A model generated the notes under the pieces. It was not told the DNA's origin, ran no database searches, and saw only the letters and a program-made list of their open reading frames with translations. The position numbers were made by a program, and so were the translations under genes. This document shows positions 1 through 8,481 of a stretch of DNA of 64,000 bases, in pieces. The stretch spans positions 40,017-104,016 of the forward strand of contig DBMM01000065.1 of the NCBI GenBank assembly GCA_002298925.1. Reading direction: 5' to 3'. Each line of letters begins with the position of its first letter. The first letter of the stretch is position 1. The stretch is from Geobacter sp. UBA698. GTDB lineage: Bacteria > Desulfobacterota > Desulfuromonadia > Geobacterales > Pseudopelobacteraceae.

Positions 1-12
1 GGCAGCACTCCG

Positions 13-1272
13 GTGGTAAAACCCAAATTAGGCAACTCCAGCTGGCTGATGCTGCTTTACTGTTGCCAGCTACTGATCATGCTGGTCTTTATCAACTACT
101 CAGCCGTACTGCCTCTGCTGCGCCGGGAATGGGACATGAACAACACCCAGGCCGGAATGATTTTCTCGGGCTACCAGCTCGGTTACATCGCCTCGGGAGT
201 ATTACTGAGCACCCTGACCGACCGGATGAACACCAAACGGATCTTTATCGGCGCCGCCCTCTGGTCAGCGACGGGCAACCTGCTCTTTGCGCTGTACGCC
301 CATGACTTCAGCAGCGGCCTGATGCTGCGAGTACTGACCGGTATCGGCATGGGTGGCACCTACATGCCAGGGCTCAAGCTGGTGGCCGAACGCTTTGCAC
401 CTGCCAAGCGCGGCCGGGCCATCGGCATCTATGTCGGCTCGCTGGTGCTGGGCGCCTCGCTCTCGCTGGCGTTCACCGGCTGGATGACCGGACTGTATGG
501 CTGGCGCATCGCCTTCATGGCCTGCTCTGGCGGCGTTTTCTGCGGGGCACTGCTCTCGCTGCCGCTCTTTCGTGGCTATCAGCCGCAGGCCCGCCCGAGT
601 TGCAGTTCCTCCAATTTCAGCAGCGAAGTCATCAAAAACCGGCCGGCGCTGCTGATGATCCTCGCTTATGGCGCCCACATGTGGGAGATGTACGGCATGC
701 GCAGCTGGCTGGCACCCTTTTTCACCACCGCCCTGATCGGCTGGGGCGTGAAAAGCGGCCAGGCCACCGGCTTTGCCGCCACCATTGCCGCCGTCATGGT
801 CGGGATCGGCGCCATCTCAACCGCCATTACCGGCACCCTCTCGGACCGTTTCGGCCGAACTCTGACCATTTCGCTGGTCATGCTGGCCAGCACCCTGATC
901 TCGCTCTGTTTCGGCTGGCTGATCAATACCAGCCTCTGGCTGACCCTGGCGGTTGGTCTGGTGTACGGCTATCTGATCGTGGCCGAATCACCGGTCTTCT
1001 CGACCGGACTGACTGAACTGGTGGCCCCCGGCTATCTGGGGGCGGCCATGGGGCTGCAGTCCCTGATCGGCTATTCCCTGGCAATGATTTCACCCACGGT
1101 TTTCGGCTGGGCTCTGGACACCTTCCGCGGCTGGCAGCCGCTGCCCGGAATCAACGGCGAATGGGGGATTGCCTTTGCCAGCCTGGGGGTCGGTGGACTG
1201 GCCGGCCCGTTGTTCATGTGGATGCTGCGCCGCACTCCGGAAAGCCGTAAAATGGCTGACGGTCGTCGCTGA
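13..1272 (+). CDS. MFS transporter
   Basis: An inner-membrane major facilitator superfamily transporter of about 12 helices and 419 residues, a normal length for the family. The MFS cytoplasmic-loop signature appears as LTDRMNTKR after helix 2, and a related motif, LSDRFGRT, follows at the start of the second half. The substrate cannot be read from the sequence. The start used is a GTG only 12 bases into the window. The frame stays open to the window edge and no ribosome binding site is visible, so the true start may lie upstream. The gene ends at a TGA just before a 130-base gap. No operon partner is visible on this side. Confidence 0.85.
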   Translation: MVKPKLGNSSWLMLLYCCQLLIMLVFINYSAVLPLLRREWDMNNTQAGMIFSGYQLGYIASGVLLSTLTDRMNTKRIFIGAALWSATGNLLFALYAHDFSSGLMLRVLTGIGMGGTYMPGLKLVAERFAPAKRGRAIGIYVGSLVLGASLSLAFTGWMTGLYGWRIAFMACSGGVFCGALLSLPLFRGYQPQARPSCSSSNFSSEVIKNRPALLMILAYGAHMWEMYGMRSWLAPFFTTALIGWGVKSGQATGFAATIAAVMVGIGAISTAITGTLSDRFGRTLTISLVMLASTLISLCFGWLINTSLWLTLAVGLVYGYLIVAESPVFSTGLTELVAPGYLGAAMGLQSLIGYSLAMISPTVFGWALDTFRGWQPLPGINGEWGIAFASLGVGGLAGPLFMWMLRRTPESRKMADGRR

Positions 1273-1402
1273 TAAACCTTATCACCTTCTCACGTCCCAC
1301 TACTATCCAGCCTTACTACCATGTACCATGCGCATTTTAACTGCTTGATATTTAAAAAAATTGGTTTTATCATTAATTTCATTAAAAGTTATTGGAGGCT
1401 TT

Positions 1403-2569
1403 ATGGCGAAAGTACTGATTCTCCTTGCCAATGGTTTCGAGGAGATCGAAGCCCTGGCTGTTACGGACGTACTGCGCAGGGCCGAGATTGAAACTGTTCT
1501 GGCGGGACTTTGCGAAGGCTATACTGCCAGTGCCAGCAATATCTGCATAATCCCGGATACCACCATCGACAGGGTCAATGCCTCCGAATTCAGCATGATC
1601 CTGCTTCCTGGCGGGCAGCCCGGCAGCGATAATCTCAAGGCAGACAGCCGCGTCGGACGATTACTGCGACAATTCAACAACGCCGAAAAACTGATCGGCT
1701 CCATCGGCTCGGCTACCACAGTCCTGGCTGCAGCAGACCTGATCGCAGGAAAACGGGTAACCTGTAACCATAGCTGCAAAGACAAACTCAACGGTGGAAT
1801 TTATGAAGACAAGGCGGTGGTGACAGACGGCAACATCATCACCAGCCAGGGCCCGGGCACGGCCATCTCATTCGCCTTGGCCATTGTTGCGCGGTTGTGC
1901 GACAACCACAAGGCCGCATCGGTCAGCAGCGCCATGCTGATTAGAGATGTCACGCGCGAGCATAGAATCTGGGACGACCGTCTTTTCAACAGCACCATCC
2001 AGGCACTGGTGGGAGCTCTGGAAATGAAAGACTCCTTCATCCAGGGGCACGCCAGGCGGGTCACTGAATATGCCCTCAGCATCGGCTCAAAACTGAACCT
2101 TCCGGAAGCCGAAATGCGCGACCTCTATCTCGGTTCCATTCTCCATGACATCGGAAAAATCGGCACCGAGGAAAAGGTCCTCAACAAACCGGAAAGTCTG
2201 AATTTGCGTGAAGAGTCCCTGATCCGCGAGCATCCCCTCAAAGGGACTCTTTTTATCGCCGGCATCGAGAACCTAAACCAGATTCTACCCACCATCCTGC
2301 ATCACCACGAGCGTTGGGACGGCAACGGCTATCCCGGCAGACTCAAGGGAGAGGAGATACCGCTGCACGCCCGTATCGTCTCGATTGCCGATGCCTTCGA
2401 TGCGATGATGTCCAACCGTTCCTACCGGGATGGGATTGACCAGCAGAGCGCCCTCAGCGAGCTTTTGGCACTAAAAGGGACGCAGTTTGACCCCCTTATC
2501 GTGGATGTCTTCATTGAGTGCATTAATGATTCACCCTTTGAAATGAAGGATTTCAGCTACTATTTTTGA
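1403..2569 (+). CDS. DJ-1/PfpI domain fused to HD-GYP phosphodiesterase domain
   Basis: A 388-residue two-domain protein. Residues 1-175 are a DJ-1/PfpI fold, with GFEEIEAL near residue 11. Residues 200-388 are an HD-GYP domain, with HDIGKIG at 248-254 and HHHERWDGNGYPGR at 300-313, the full signature of cyclic-di-GMP phosphodiesterases. At the DJ-1 nucleophile elbow the sequence is IGSIGSATT, so the catalytic Cys of the family appears replaced by Gly. This half may therefore bind a ligand or sense redox state rather than catalyse. I chose ATG 1403 over an earlier in-frame start because TTGGAGG lies just upstream. The gene ends in FSYYF and a stop, followed by a strong terminator. Confidence 0.85.
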   Translation: MAKVLILLANGFEEIEALAVTDVLRRAEIETVLAGLCEGYTASASNICIIPDTTIDRVNASEFSMILLPGGQPGSDNLKADSRVGRLLRQFNNAEKLIGSIGSATTVLAAADLIAGKRVTCNHSCKDKLNGGIYEDKAVVTDGNIITSQGPGTAISFALAIVARLCDNHKAASVSSAMLIRDVTREHRIWDDRLFNSTIQALVGALEMKDSFIQGHARRVTEYALSIGSKLNLPEAEMRDLYLGSILHDIGKIGTEEKVLNKPESLNLREESLIREHPLKGTLFIAGIENLNQILPTILHHHERWDGNGYPGRLKGEEIPLHARIVSIADAFDAMMSNRSYRDGIDQQSALSELLALKGTQFDPLIVDVFIECINDSPFEMKDFSYYF

Positions 2570-2630
2570 TACCATCTGTTTTGGTTTGTTTTTTGAATTG
2601 ATTACTTGGTAATCGCTAACACATAGGTAA

Positions 2631-2667
2631 CAAAAAAGGGCATCCATGCTGTGGATGCCCTTTTTTT
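2631..2667. terminator. Bidirectional rho-independent terminator
   Basis: An 8-bp perfect stem, GGGCATCC / GGATGCCC, with a 7-nt loop spans 2638-2660. It has a T run on the plus-strand 3' side and an A run on the 5' side. It can therefore stop both the HD-GYP gene and the converging minus-strand cco operon. Confidence 0.85.
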
Positions 2668-2715
2668 CTGCGTTTCTCGTATTCGCTTCAAACAAAAAGT
2701 TTCTTTACGTGGAAT

Positions 2716-3402
2716 TCAAAAAGGAAAAGACGGAAGGTATCCCATCTTGCCGAGCACTCGCCACAGACCGGCCCCGCCCATAAGAGCGACCATGATGCCA
2801 GTCACGCGGAAGAAGATGCCTCGAAGGCGTGAAGAAAGTGAGACGGCCGTCGTGCCGACGGCAAAGAGAAGCGGGAGAGTGCCGAGGCCAAGGGCCGCCA
2901 TGATGGCGGCCCCAGCCAACGAACTTCCTGTGCCGGCGGCGATAGCGAGAGAAGCATAGACCAGTCCGCAGGGGAGGAAGCCGAGGACCACGCCGAGGGG
3001 GTAGGCACGCAGGACGTTGCTACCTGCGAGAGCCCAGCGGAGCGGCCTGGCAAAGACGTGCGCGCCGCTGCCATCGAGGGCAAAGATACTGACGAAGGAA
3101 AGATTAAGGGCCGAGCCGATGCCGATGATAAAGACGAAGAGATTGGCGGCGGCGAAGAACCAGAGAGAGACGCCCCTTACGGCAAGAAGGCTGAAGGATG
3201 AACCAAGAAGACCGGCGGCAAAACCCATGGCAGTATAGGTTGTTATTCTGCCCAGGTTATACCCGAGCTGAAAGAGCCGTCCCGAAGAAACCGAACGGTC
3301 ACGCCCCGCCAGCGCCAGGGCGGTGACGATGCCGCCGCACATCCCGACGCAGTGGGGACTGCCGGCAAGGCCGGCAAGAAAGGCAAGCCAGATCTCGGTC
3401 AT
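2716..3402 (-). CDS. Sulfite exporter TauE/SafE-like (DsbD_2) membrane protein of the cco cluster
   Basis: A 228-residue, roughly six-helix membrane protein. Near the N-terminus it has GSPHCVGMCGGI, the Cys-containing motif of the TauE/SafE-like DsbD_2 group that commonly sits last in cbb3-oxidase clusters. A second conserved stretch, GFLPCGLVYASL, is in the middle. The proposed role, from context, is copper or thiol handling during cbb3 assembly; biochemical function in this subgroup is uncertain. Its ATG overlaps the TGA of ccoS in an ATGA arrangement, showing translational coupling. It is the last gene of the operon before the shared terminator. Confidence 0.8.
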   Translation of the reverse strand: MTEIWLAFLAGLAGSPHCVGMCGGIVTALALAGRDRSVSSGRLFQLGYNLGRITTYTAMGFAAGLLGSSFSLLAVRGVSLWFFAAANLFVFIIGIGSALNLSFVSIFALDGSGAHVFARPLRWALAGSNVLRAYPLGVVLGFLPCGLVYASLAIAAGTGSSLAGAAIMAALGLGTLPLLFAVGTTAVSLSSRLRGIFFRVTGIMVALMGGAGLWRVLGKMGYLPSFPF

Positions 3403-3557
3403 GGTTTCTTCCCCGGTTCATCATCGTCCAGCATCCGGTGCTTGGGTCGCTCCAGATCGTCAAATTCTCCCTTTTTTACCCCCCAGATGAAAAAGAGCCA
3501 GCAACCGGCGCCGAGAAACAGTGACAAGACCAGCAATAACACCAATGAACTTTCCAT
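3399..3557 (-). CDS. ccoS: cbb3-type cytochrome oxidase assembly protein CcoS
   Basis: A 52-residue protein. It has one N-terminal transmembrane helix (residues 4-25) followed by the family pattern IWGVKKGEFDDLE and a basic/acidic tail. CcoS proteins are small single-span factors needed for cofactor insertion into cbb3 oxidase. The gene lies between ccoI and the DsbD_2 gene, as is usual. Its stop overlaps the next start by four bases, and it begins 14 bases after the ccoI stop. Confidence 0.85.
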   Translation of the reverse strand: MESSLVLLLVLSLFLGAGCWLFFIWGVKKGEFDDLERPKHRMLDDDEPGKKP

Positions 3558-3571
3558 AATTTTCCTCTTTA

Positions 3572-6007
3572 TCAGCTCAATTTATCTGATCCAGGACGAA
3601 TCCGCGTCAAGCGGAGCGAATTCCCCACCACACAGAGGGAACTCAGGGCCATGGCCACGGCGGCGTATACCGGAGTGAGCCTTCCCGTGATGGCTAGGGG
3701 GATGCCGATGAGATTATAGACAAAGGCCCAGGCAAGGTTTTGCCGGATGATCGACATGGTCCTCCGGGAAACCAGATGGGCAAAGCAAAGAAGCGAAAGC
3801 TCGGGGCGGGCCAGTACCAGATCGGAGGTCTCGATGGCAATGTCGGTGCCGCCGGCGATGGCGCAGCCGATGTCGGCGGCGGAGAGAGCCGGTGCATCGT
3901 TGATGCCGTCACCGACCATCAGGGTCGTCTCTCCCCTCCCCCGCAGCCTGTCGATAAACGCCGCCTTATCCTCCGGCAGCAAATCCCCTTCACTCTCCGC
4001 TATGCCGATCTCCGCGGCGATCCGGCAGGCCGTCTCCCGGCGGTCGCCGCTCAGCAGATGGGGGGATATGTTGAGGCGTACGAAATATCCAACCACATCG
4101 CCCGCATCGGGACGCACCGTGTCCCGCAGGAATATTGAGCCGAGAAATGAGCCATCACGCGCCACATGGACAACCGTCTCACCCGCTGAGAGCGCGGCAC
4201 CGTCCGGAATACCGGTGATACCCCTATCCCGAAGAAAACGTTCGCTGCCGATGACGACTTCTTTGTCTCCAACCGTTCCCATCACCCCTCCTCCCGGGAC
4301 GGTGAGTAGATCGGAAGCCGCAAGGACGGGCATTCCCTTCCAGGTCGCAAAAGCAACAACGGCCGATGCCAGAGGGTGACGTGAACCGGCCTCCAGCGAG
4401 GAGGCCAGAGAAACCAGTTCAACAGCAACGACGCCGGGAAACGGTTGGACGTCGATCACCGCGGGCCTGCCGCAGGTAAGCGTCCCGGTCTTGTCGAAGA
4501 GGACCGACGAGATGCGCGACAATCTCTCCAGCACATCCCCTCCCCTGAAGACCACCCCGCCAGCGGCTGCCGCCCCCGTCCCGGCAAGGATGGCCGTCGG
4601 CGTCGCCAGCCCAAGGGCGCAGGGACAGGCGATAAGGACCACCGCCAGCGCGGTCATCAACGCCTCACCGGTCGGCGCCCCGCTCATCGCCAGCCAGAAG
4701 AAGGTTGCAGCCGCCAACAACAGGACGGTGGGAACAAATACCGCCGAAACCCGGTCGGTAATCCCTTGCACCGGGGCCTTGCGGCTCTGGGCATCTTCCA
4801 CGAGTCGCGCCACACGGGCGATGAAACTGTCGGAGGCCGGGCGTTCCACCCGAACCCGTAACGTCCCGGAGAGATTGATGCTTCCGGCCACAACGCAATC
4901 CCCCTCCCCCTTCGGTACGGGAAGCGACTCCCCCGTCGCCGGAGATTCGTCAACTTCGGTCGATCCGGCTGTAATCGTGCCATCCACCGGAATCCGTTCA
5001 CCCGCCCCCACGAGGACGATTTCTCCCGGCTTCAGGAGCGACACATCGACAACCTCCATAAGATCACCCGAAATCCTGAGCGCCTCGGTGGGAGCAAGCG
5101 ACAGGAGCCGCTCGACCCCAGAAACGGCCCGCCTTCGGGCCGACTGTTCAAGGAGCCGTCCGCTCAGGATAAAGGTGACGATCATCGCCGCCGTCTCGAA
5201 GTAGACCTCCCCTCCCGAAAACATGGCGTAGATGCTGTAGAAAAAAGACGACAGCGCGCCGATGGCGATAAGGAGGTCCATGTTAGGTGCACGATTTCGG
5301 ACGCTCCGCCACGCCCCGGCGAGGAACGGCTTACCTGAATAGAAGACCACCGGCGCGGTAACAAGGAGTGAGAAGTACTGCATCACCCTCTTCATGCCAG
5401 GGGACATCCCCTGGAAATAACCGGCATAGAGCGCGAATGAATAGGCCATCAGCTGCATGGTGAGGAACAGGGACGTACCGAAGCGGATGAGGAGGTCCCT
5501 ACGCTCGCGGCTGGCCGTCTCCTCGGCGGCCGACCGGGTATACGGGCGGGGAACGTAGCCGAGTTCAACGATGCGGTGAAAAATGGTGGACGGTGTGGTG
5601 GTCGCCTCGTCGAAGACAACTCGGGCGCGATTCGTGGCGTAATTCACCCTGACATCGATCACCCCGGAAAGCCGGCCGATCACCTTCTCATTGAGCCAGA
5701 CACAGGCGGCGCAGCGGATGCCATCGATGAGGATGTCGATGGCGTGATACACTCCGTGGGGCTGAATGAACCGGGCGAGATAGCTATCGCCGTACTCCTC
5801 CCGGTAGGCACCCGAGATCAATCCGACGCCATCCGTTTCGCGCCTGCGATAAAAATCGGCGAGCCCGGCGCCGGTTATCAGGAGATAGGCGCCAAGACAC
5901 CCTCGGCAGCAGAATGAACGTTCCTCATTGTCTTTTCCGCCAGTTACCAACTGATGCGGAAGGATGTCAGCCCCACAGTGAAAACATCTGTCGACGAAAA
6001 CGTTCAA
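3572..6007 (-). CDS. ccoI: Copper-translocating P1B-type ATPase CcoI/FixI
   Basis: An 811-residue heavy-metal P-type ATPase that exports Cu(I) for cbb3 oxidase assembly. In order: an N-terminal Cys-rich cap (CFHCG and CCRGC), an HMA metal-binding domain with GIRCAACVW near residue 95, eight predicted helices, the transmembrane CPC motif in ACPCALGLATPTAI, the phosphorylation site DKTGT, and the hinge GDGINDAPAL. The Cys-rich cap is typical of FixI/CcoI rather than CopA. The start codon overlaps the ccoH stop by four bases (ATGA). All catalytic motifs are intact. Confidence 0.95.
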   Translation of the reverse strand: MNVFVDRCFHCGADILPHQLVTGGKDNEERSFCCRGCLGAYLLITGAGLADFYRRRETDGVGLISGAYREEYGDSYLARFIQPHGVYHAIDILIDGIRCAACVWLNEKVIGRLSGVIDVRVNYATNRARVVFDEATTTPSTIFHRIVELGYVPRPYTRSAAEETASRERRDLLIRFGTSLFLTMQLMAYSFALYAGYFQGMSPGMKRVMQYFSLLVTAPVVFYSGKPFLAGAWRSVRNRAPNMDLLIAIGALSSFFYSIYAMFSGGEVYFETAAMIVTFILSGRLLEQSARRRAVSGVERLLSLAPTEALRISGDLMEVVDVSLLKPGEIVLVGAGERIPVDGTITAGSTEVDESPATGESLPVPKGEGDCVVAGSINLSGTLRVRVERPASDSFIARVARLVEDAQSRKAPVQGITDRVSAVFVPTVLLLAAATFFWLAMSGAPTGEALMTALAVVLIACPCALGLATPTAILAGTGAAAAGGVVFRGGDVLERLSRISSVLFDKTGTLTCGRPAVIDVQPFPGVVAVELVSLASSLEAGSRHPLASAVVAFATWKGMPVLAASDLLTVPGGGVMGTVGDKEVVIGSERFLRDRGITGIPDGAALSAGETVVHVARDGSFLGSIFLRDTVRPDAGDVVGYFVRLNISPHLLSGDRRETACRIAAEIGIAESEGDLLPEDKAAFIDRLRGRGETTLMVGDGINDAPALSAADIGCAIAGGTDIAIETSDLVLARPELSLLCFAHLVSRRTMSIIRQNLAWAFVYNLIGIPLAITGRLTPVYAAVAMALSSLCVVGNSLRLTRIRPGSDKLS

Positions 6008-6495
6008 CGGACGATCACCATTCGCTCGACAAGTGCGGCGTCACCCTTGGTGAAGAGCACCCTCCCCTTGAGTTCGTTACCCGACTCTCGGGGAAGCGTG
6101 GCGCGATAGCTGCCCGGCCGCTCCTCCCGTGCGGCCAGAGAAGCACAAGCGGGAGATGACCCGCTCCCATCCGAACCGCCGGACATATCCCGGTCAATAA
6201 TAAACGTGAGTACTCCGCCTTTGACTGGTGAACCGGTGGAATCATTAACCAGAATCACAAGAGCATCACCGTAAATCGCGGTGGATGCCCGCCAACCGAG
6301 TCTGGCCCCTGCGACGAATCGCGCTTCACCCTTTTCGTAGTCAAGACCATGAGCGTAGTAGTCCTTGTCGACAATCCTGCTCACTCCACGCGAGGCTGCG
6401 ATCAGAAAATAAACCGTGCCGCAAACGAACGCGACCACGAGCACGACAATCATGAGTTGCCAGGGTCGTCCCCCGGATTTTAATGATTCAGACAT
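6004..6495 (-). CDS. ccoH: cbb3 oxidase accessory protein FixH/CcoH
   Basis: A 163-residue single-span protein. The membrane helix is near residues 15-35, followed by the FixH pattern IVDKDYYAHGLDYEK and a periplasmic beta domain. CcoH interacts with assembling CcoN and CcoP. I chose ATG 6495, preceded by AAAGAG. An alternative GTG at 6522 would overlap ccoG by 17 bases. The stop overlaps the ccoI start. Confidence 0.85.
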   Translation of the reverse strand: MSESLKSGGRPWQLMIVVLVVAFVCGTVYFLIAASRGVSRIVDKDYYAHGLDYEKGEARFVAGARLGWRASTAIYGDALVILVNDSTGSPVKGGVLTFIIDRDMSGGSDGSGSSPACASLAAREERPGSYRATLPRESGNELKGRVLFTKGDAALVERMVIVR

Positions 6496-6505
6496 ATAAA
6501 TCTCT

Positions 6506-7744
6506 TTACTGGCGCTGATCACCGGTTGAGAAAAACATAGCTTCAGCTCCGAAAATGCTCCGCCCCTCTTTCTGCAGATAAATTGTGATCCGTTCGGAAC
6601 CGGCGGAAACCGGTTTCATGATCACAAGAAAATCGACCTTGCGGTTCTCGTTCGGTGCGAGCGCAATATCCTTAACCGGCCCGAGGATCTCTATCCGGTT
6701 CCCCGACAGGGCCTCTACCGCAATCGAATATCTGGCCGGAGAGATCGAACGATTTTCCACGTAGGCGGAATACGCATTCGCCACCCGTCCTCCCGGAAGC
6801 TTCCTGACCTCTCCGGAACCGGCCCGCCATATTTTGATGGTTGCTTCCTTACGGCTGGAAACGCCGACGGCAAGGATAACCACCAGAAGCAGCATCACCC
6901 CGGCGAGCATGAGCGATTTGGGATTTAGCGGTCTGCCGCCACCTTCGACGCCCCTTCCGAAGGTATAATGGATAAGCCCCTCCCGGTCAAGTTTCCCCAT
7001 TACCCCCCGGCAGGCGTCGAGACAGCGGCCGCAGTTGATGCACTCCACCTGAAGTCCTTCCCTGATATCGATCCCCATGGGACAGACTCGGACGCACGAC
7101 CCGCAGCGGATGCAGCAGTTGGCCACCGCTGGGTCGAATTCCAGCGTCAGGGTATTCCTGTCCATGGCCATAAGCTGGATTCGGCCATAGGGACAGATGG
7201 TCTTGCAGAAGGTACGGCGAACATAAGCCAGGTCGAGGTAGACGGGAATGGCGACCGCCCAGAAGGAAAACAGTGCGATGAAACCGAGACGACCCTGAAG
7301 CAGTCTCGTGAAAAAGTCATAGGGAGAGATGAAGTACCAAATGAGATTTGCCGCCACAACCGATGAAAGTATAAGGCAAAACAGATGCTGTACAGCAGCT
7401 GAGAAATGGTTCTTGCCTGCCAGGTCTGTGATGCGGCCTTCGAACCATTCCGCCAGGTCGATCAGGGTAGTTTGTGGACAGAGCCAGCCGCACCATACCC
7501 TGCCAAAGACCATTGTTACGAACAGAAAACCGAAAACGACAATCAGTATGACTATAAGAAAGAGATAGAATTCCTCGATTCGAATCCCCGCGCCGAAAAA
7601 GAGGATAGTCCGCGTCGGGGCGTCCAGTCTGAGAAGCGATTCGCCATGGATTCTTGCAAAAGGAAGCAGCAGAAGGACGATTGACGACAGCCACTGAACA
7701 AGCTTTCTCTTTGGTGCGATGTAAGGACGGAGGTGAAATGCCAT
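6506..7744 (-). CDS. ccoG: cbb3 oxidase accessory ferredoxin-like protein CcoG/RdxA/FixG
   Basis: A 412-residue membrane iron-sulfur protein. The N-terminal half has helices and the conserved VWCGWLCPQT. The middle carries two 4Fe-4S sites, CIRCGSCVRVCPMG and CINCGRCLDAC. An Ig-like C-terminal domain follows a last helix. CcoG proteins reduce Cu(II) during cbb3 maturation. The start has no clear Shine-Dalgarno sequence, unlike its neighbours, and is preceded by a 106-base gap with a hairpin. Expression from here on may thus differ from ccoNOQP. Confidence 0.93.
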   Translation of the reverse strand: MAFHLRPYIAPKRKLVQWLSSIVLLLLPFARIHGESLLRLDAPTRTILFFGAGIRIEEFYLFLIVILIVVFGFLFVTMVFGRVWCGWLCPQTTLIDLAEWFEGRITDLAGKNHFSAAVQHLFCLILSSVVAANLIWYFISPYDFFTRLLQGRLGFIALFSFWAVAIPVYLDLAYVRRTFCKTICPYGRIQLMAMDRNTLTLEFDPAVANCCIRCGSCVRVCPMGIDIREGLQVECINCGRCLDACRGVMGKLDREGLIHYTFGRGVEGGGRPLNPKSLMLAGVMLLLVVILAVGVSSRKEATIKIWRAGSGEVRKLPGGRVANAYSAYVENRSISPARYSIAVEALSGNRIEILGPVKDIALAPNENRKVDFLVIMKPVSAGSERITIYLQKEGRSIFGAEAMFFSTGDQRQ

Positions 7745-7801
7745 ATATTTTTATACTTACCCACATACATGTTTTTTGGCATGTTCAACCAATGTAATAA
7801 C

Positions 7802-7839
7802 GCTCCGGCATCCTTGATTCTATGGAAAAATGCCGGAGC
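7802..7839 (-). terminator. Hairpin between ccoP and ccoG, possible attenuator or processing site
   Basis: A perfect 10-bp inverted repeat, GCTCCGGCAT / ATGCCGGAGC, separated by 18 bases, lies just after ccoP. There is no good T run, so it may be a partial terminator or an mRNA-stabilising hairpin that separates the structural genes from the assembly genes. Confidence 0.5.
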
Positions 7840-7850
7840 ATTCGGACTGC

Positions 7851-8324
7851 CTATTTAAGCGACATAACGAATTGCACCAGACCTTCCACCTGTTCATGGG
7901 AAAGCTCTTTTCCGAAATCCGGCATCCCACCAGGCCGTCCCTTGCTGATACTCTCGGCAATATCCTTCTCGGTCTTGCCAAATGTAAACTCCTTACGCGT
8001 CAGATCGGTGCCGACACCCCCCTTCCCCTCCGCGCCATGGCAGGAAGCACACTTGGCAGCATAATCCTTTTTCCCCATCGCAAGGTAGTCCTCTTTCTTT
8101 CCTTCCTTGTGGACCCCCAACGCCGGCGCCGCCTTGGCCAGCTGTTCTTCTTTGACCTTTTTCTTCTGAAGAAATTCTGCCTCGGAGCTCCAGCCGCTGA
8201 ACAGGTAATACCCCATGAAGATTACCGCCCAGACCACAAGTCCGCCAAAGAGAAGCCGGAATATGGCCGGTGAACTCTTTTCCTCGCGATATCTGATCCC
8301 GTCATAATCGTGCTGATCAGCCAT
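7851..8324 (-). CDS. ccoP: cbb3-type cytochrome c oxidase subunit III, mono-haem CcoP
   Basis: A 157-residue membrane-anchored cytochrome c. The cytoplasmic N-terminus, one helix (about 21-42) and a linker are followed by a single haem c domain, with CASCH at 92-96 and the distal methionine in GGMPDFG. Classical CcoP is about 300 residues with two haem c sites; this one has only one. The missing haem is matched by an extra haem domain on CcoO here. It lies 15 bases after ccoQ. Confidence 0.9.
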   Translation of the reverse strand: MADQHDYDGIRYREEKSSPAIFRLLFGGLVVWAVIFMGYYLFSGWSSEAEFLQKKKVKEEQLAKAAPALGVHKEGKKEDYLAMGKKDYAAKCASCHGAEGKGGVGTDLTRKEFTFGKTEKDIAESISKGRPGGMPDFGKELSHEQVEGLVQFVMSLK

Positions 8325-8339
8325 TATGAATACCCTCCT

Positions 8340-8480
8340 CTAGTCTTCTTCCAGCATCCGGTATTTGGGTGATTCTTCCACTTCTTTCCGCTTCCTGCTG
8401 TATGTGCGGGCAACGATGACCGCAAAAACCAAGAAAAAGAGCAGAGTCGTGCCGAGATAATAAATGCTTGCCAGGTCCAT
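8340..8480 (-). CDS. ccoQ: cbb3 oxidase subunit IV CcoQ
   Basis: A 46-residue protein with one transmembrane helix (about residues 6-25) followed by the basic stretch YSRKRK and an acidic tail ending in KYRMLEED. Size, topology and position between ccoO and ccoP match CcoQ/FixQ. The ATG is separated by a single base from the ccoO stop. The tail resembles that of the neighbouring ccoS (RMLDDD), a curious parallel between the two single-span proteins. Confidence 0.85.
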   Translation of the reverse strand: MDLASIYYLGTTLLFFLVFAVIVARTYSRKRKEVEESPKYRMLEED

Positions 8481-8481
8481 A

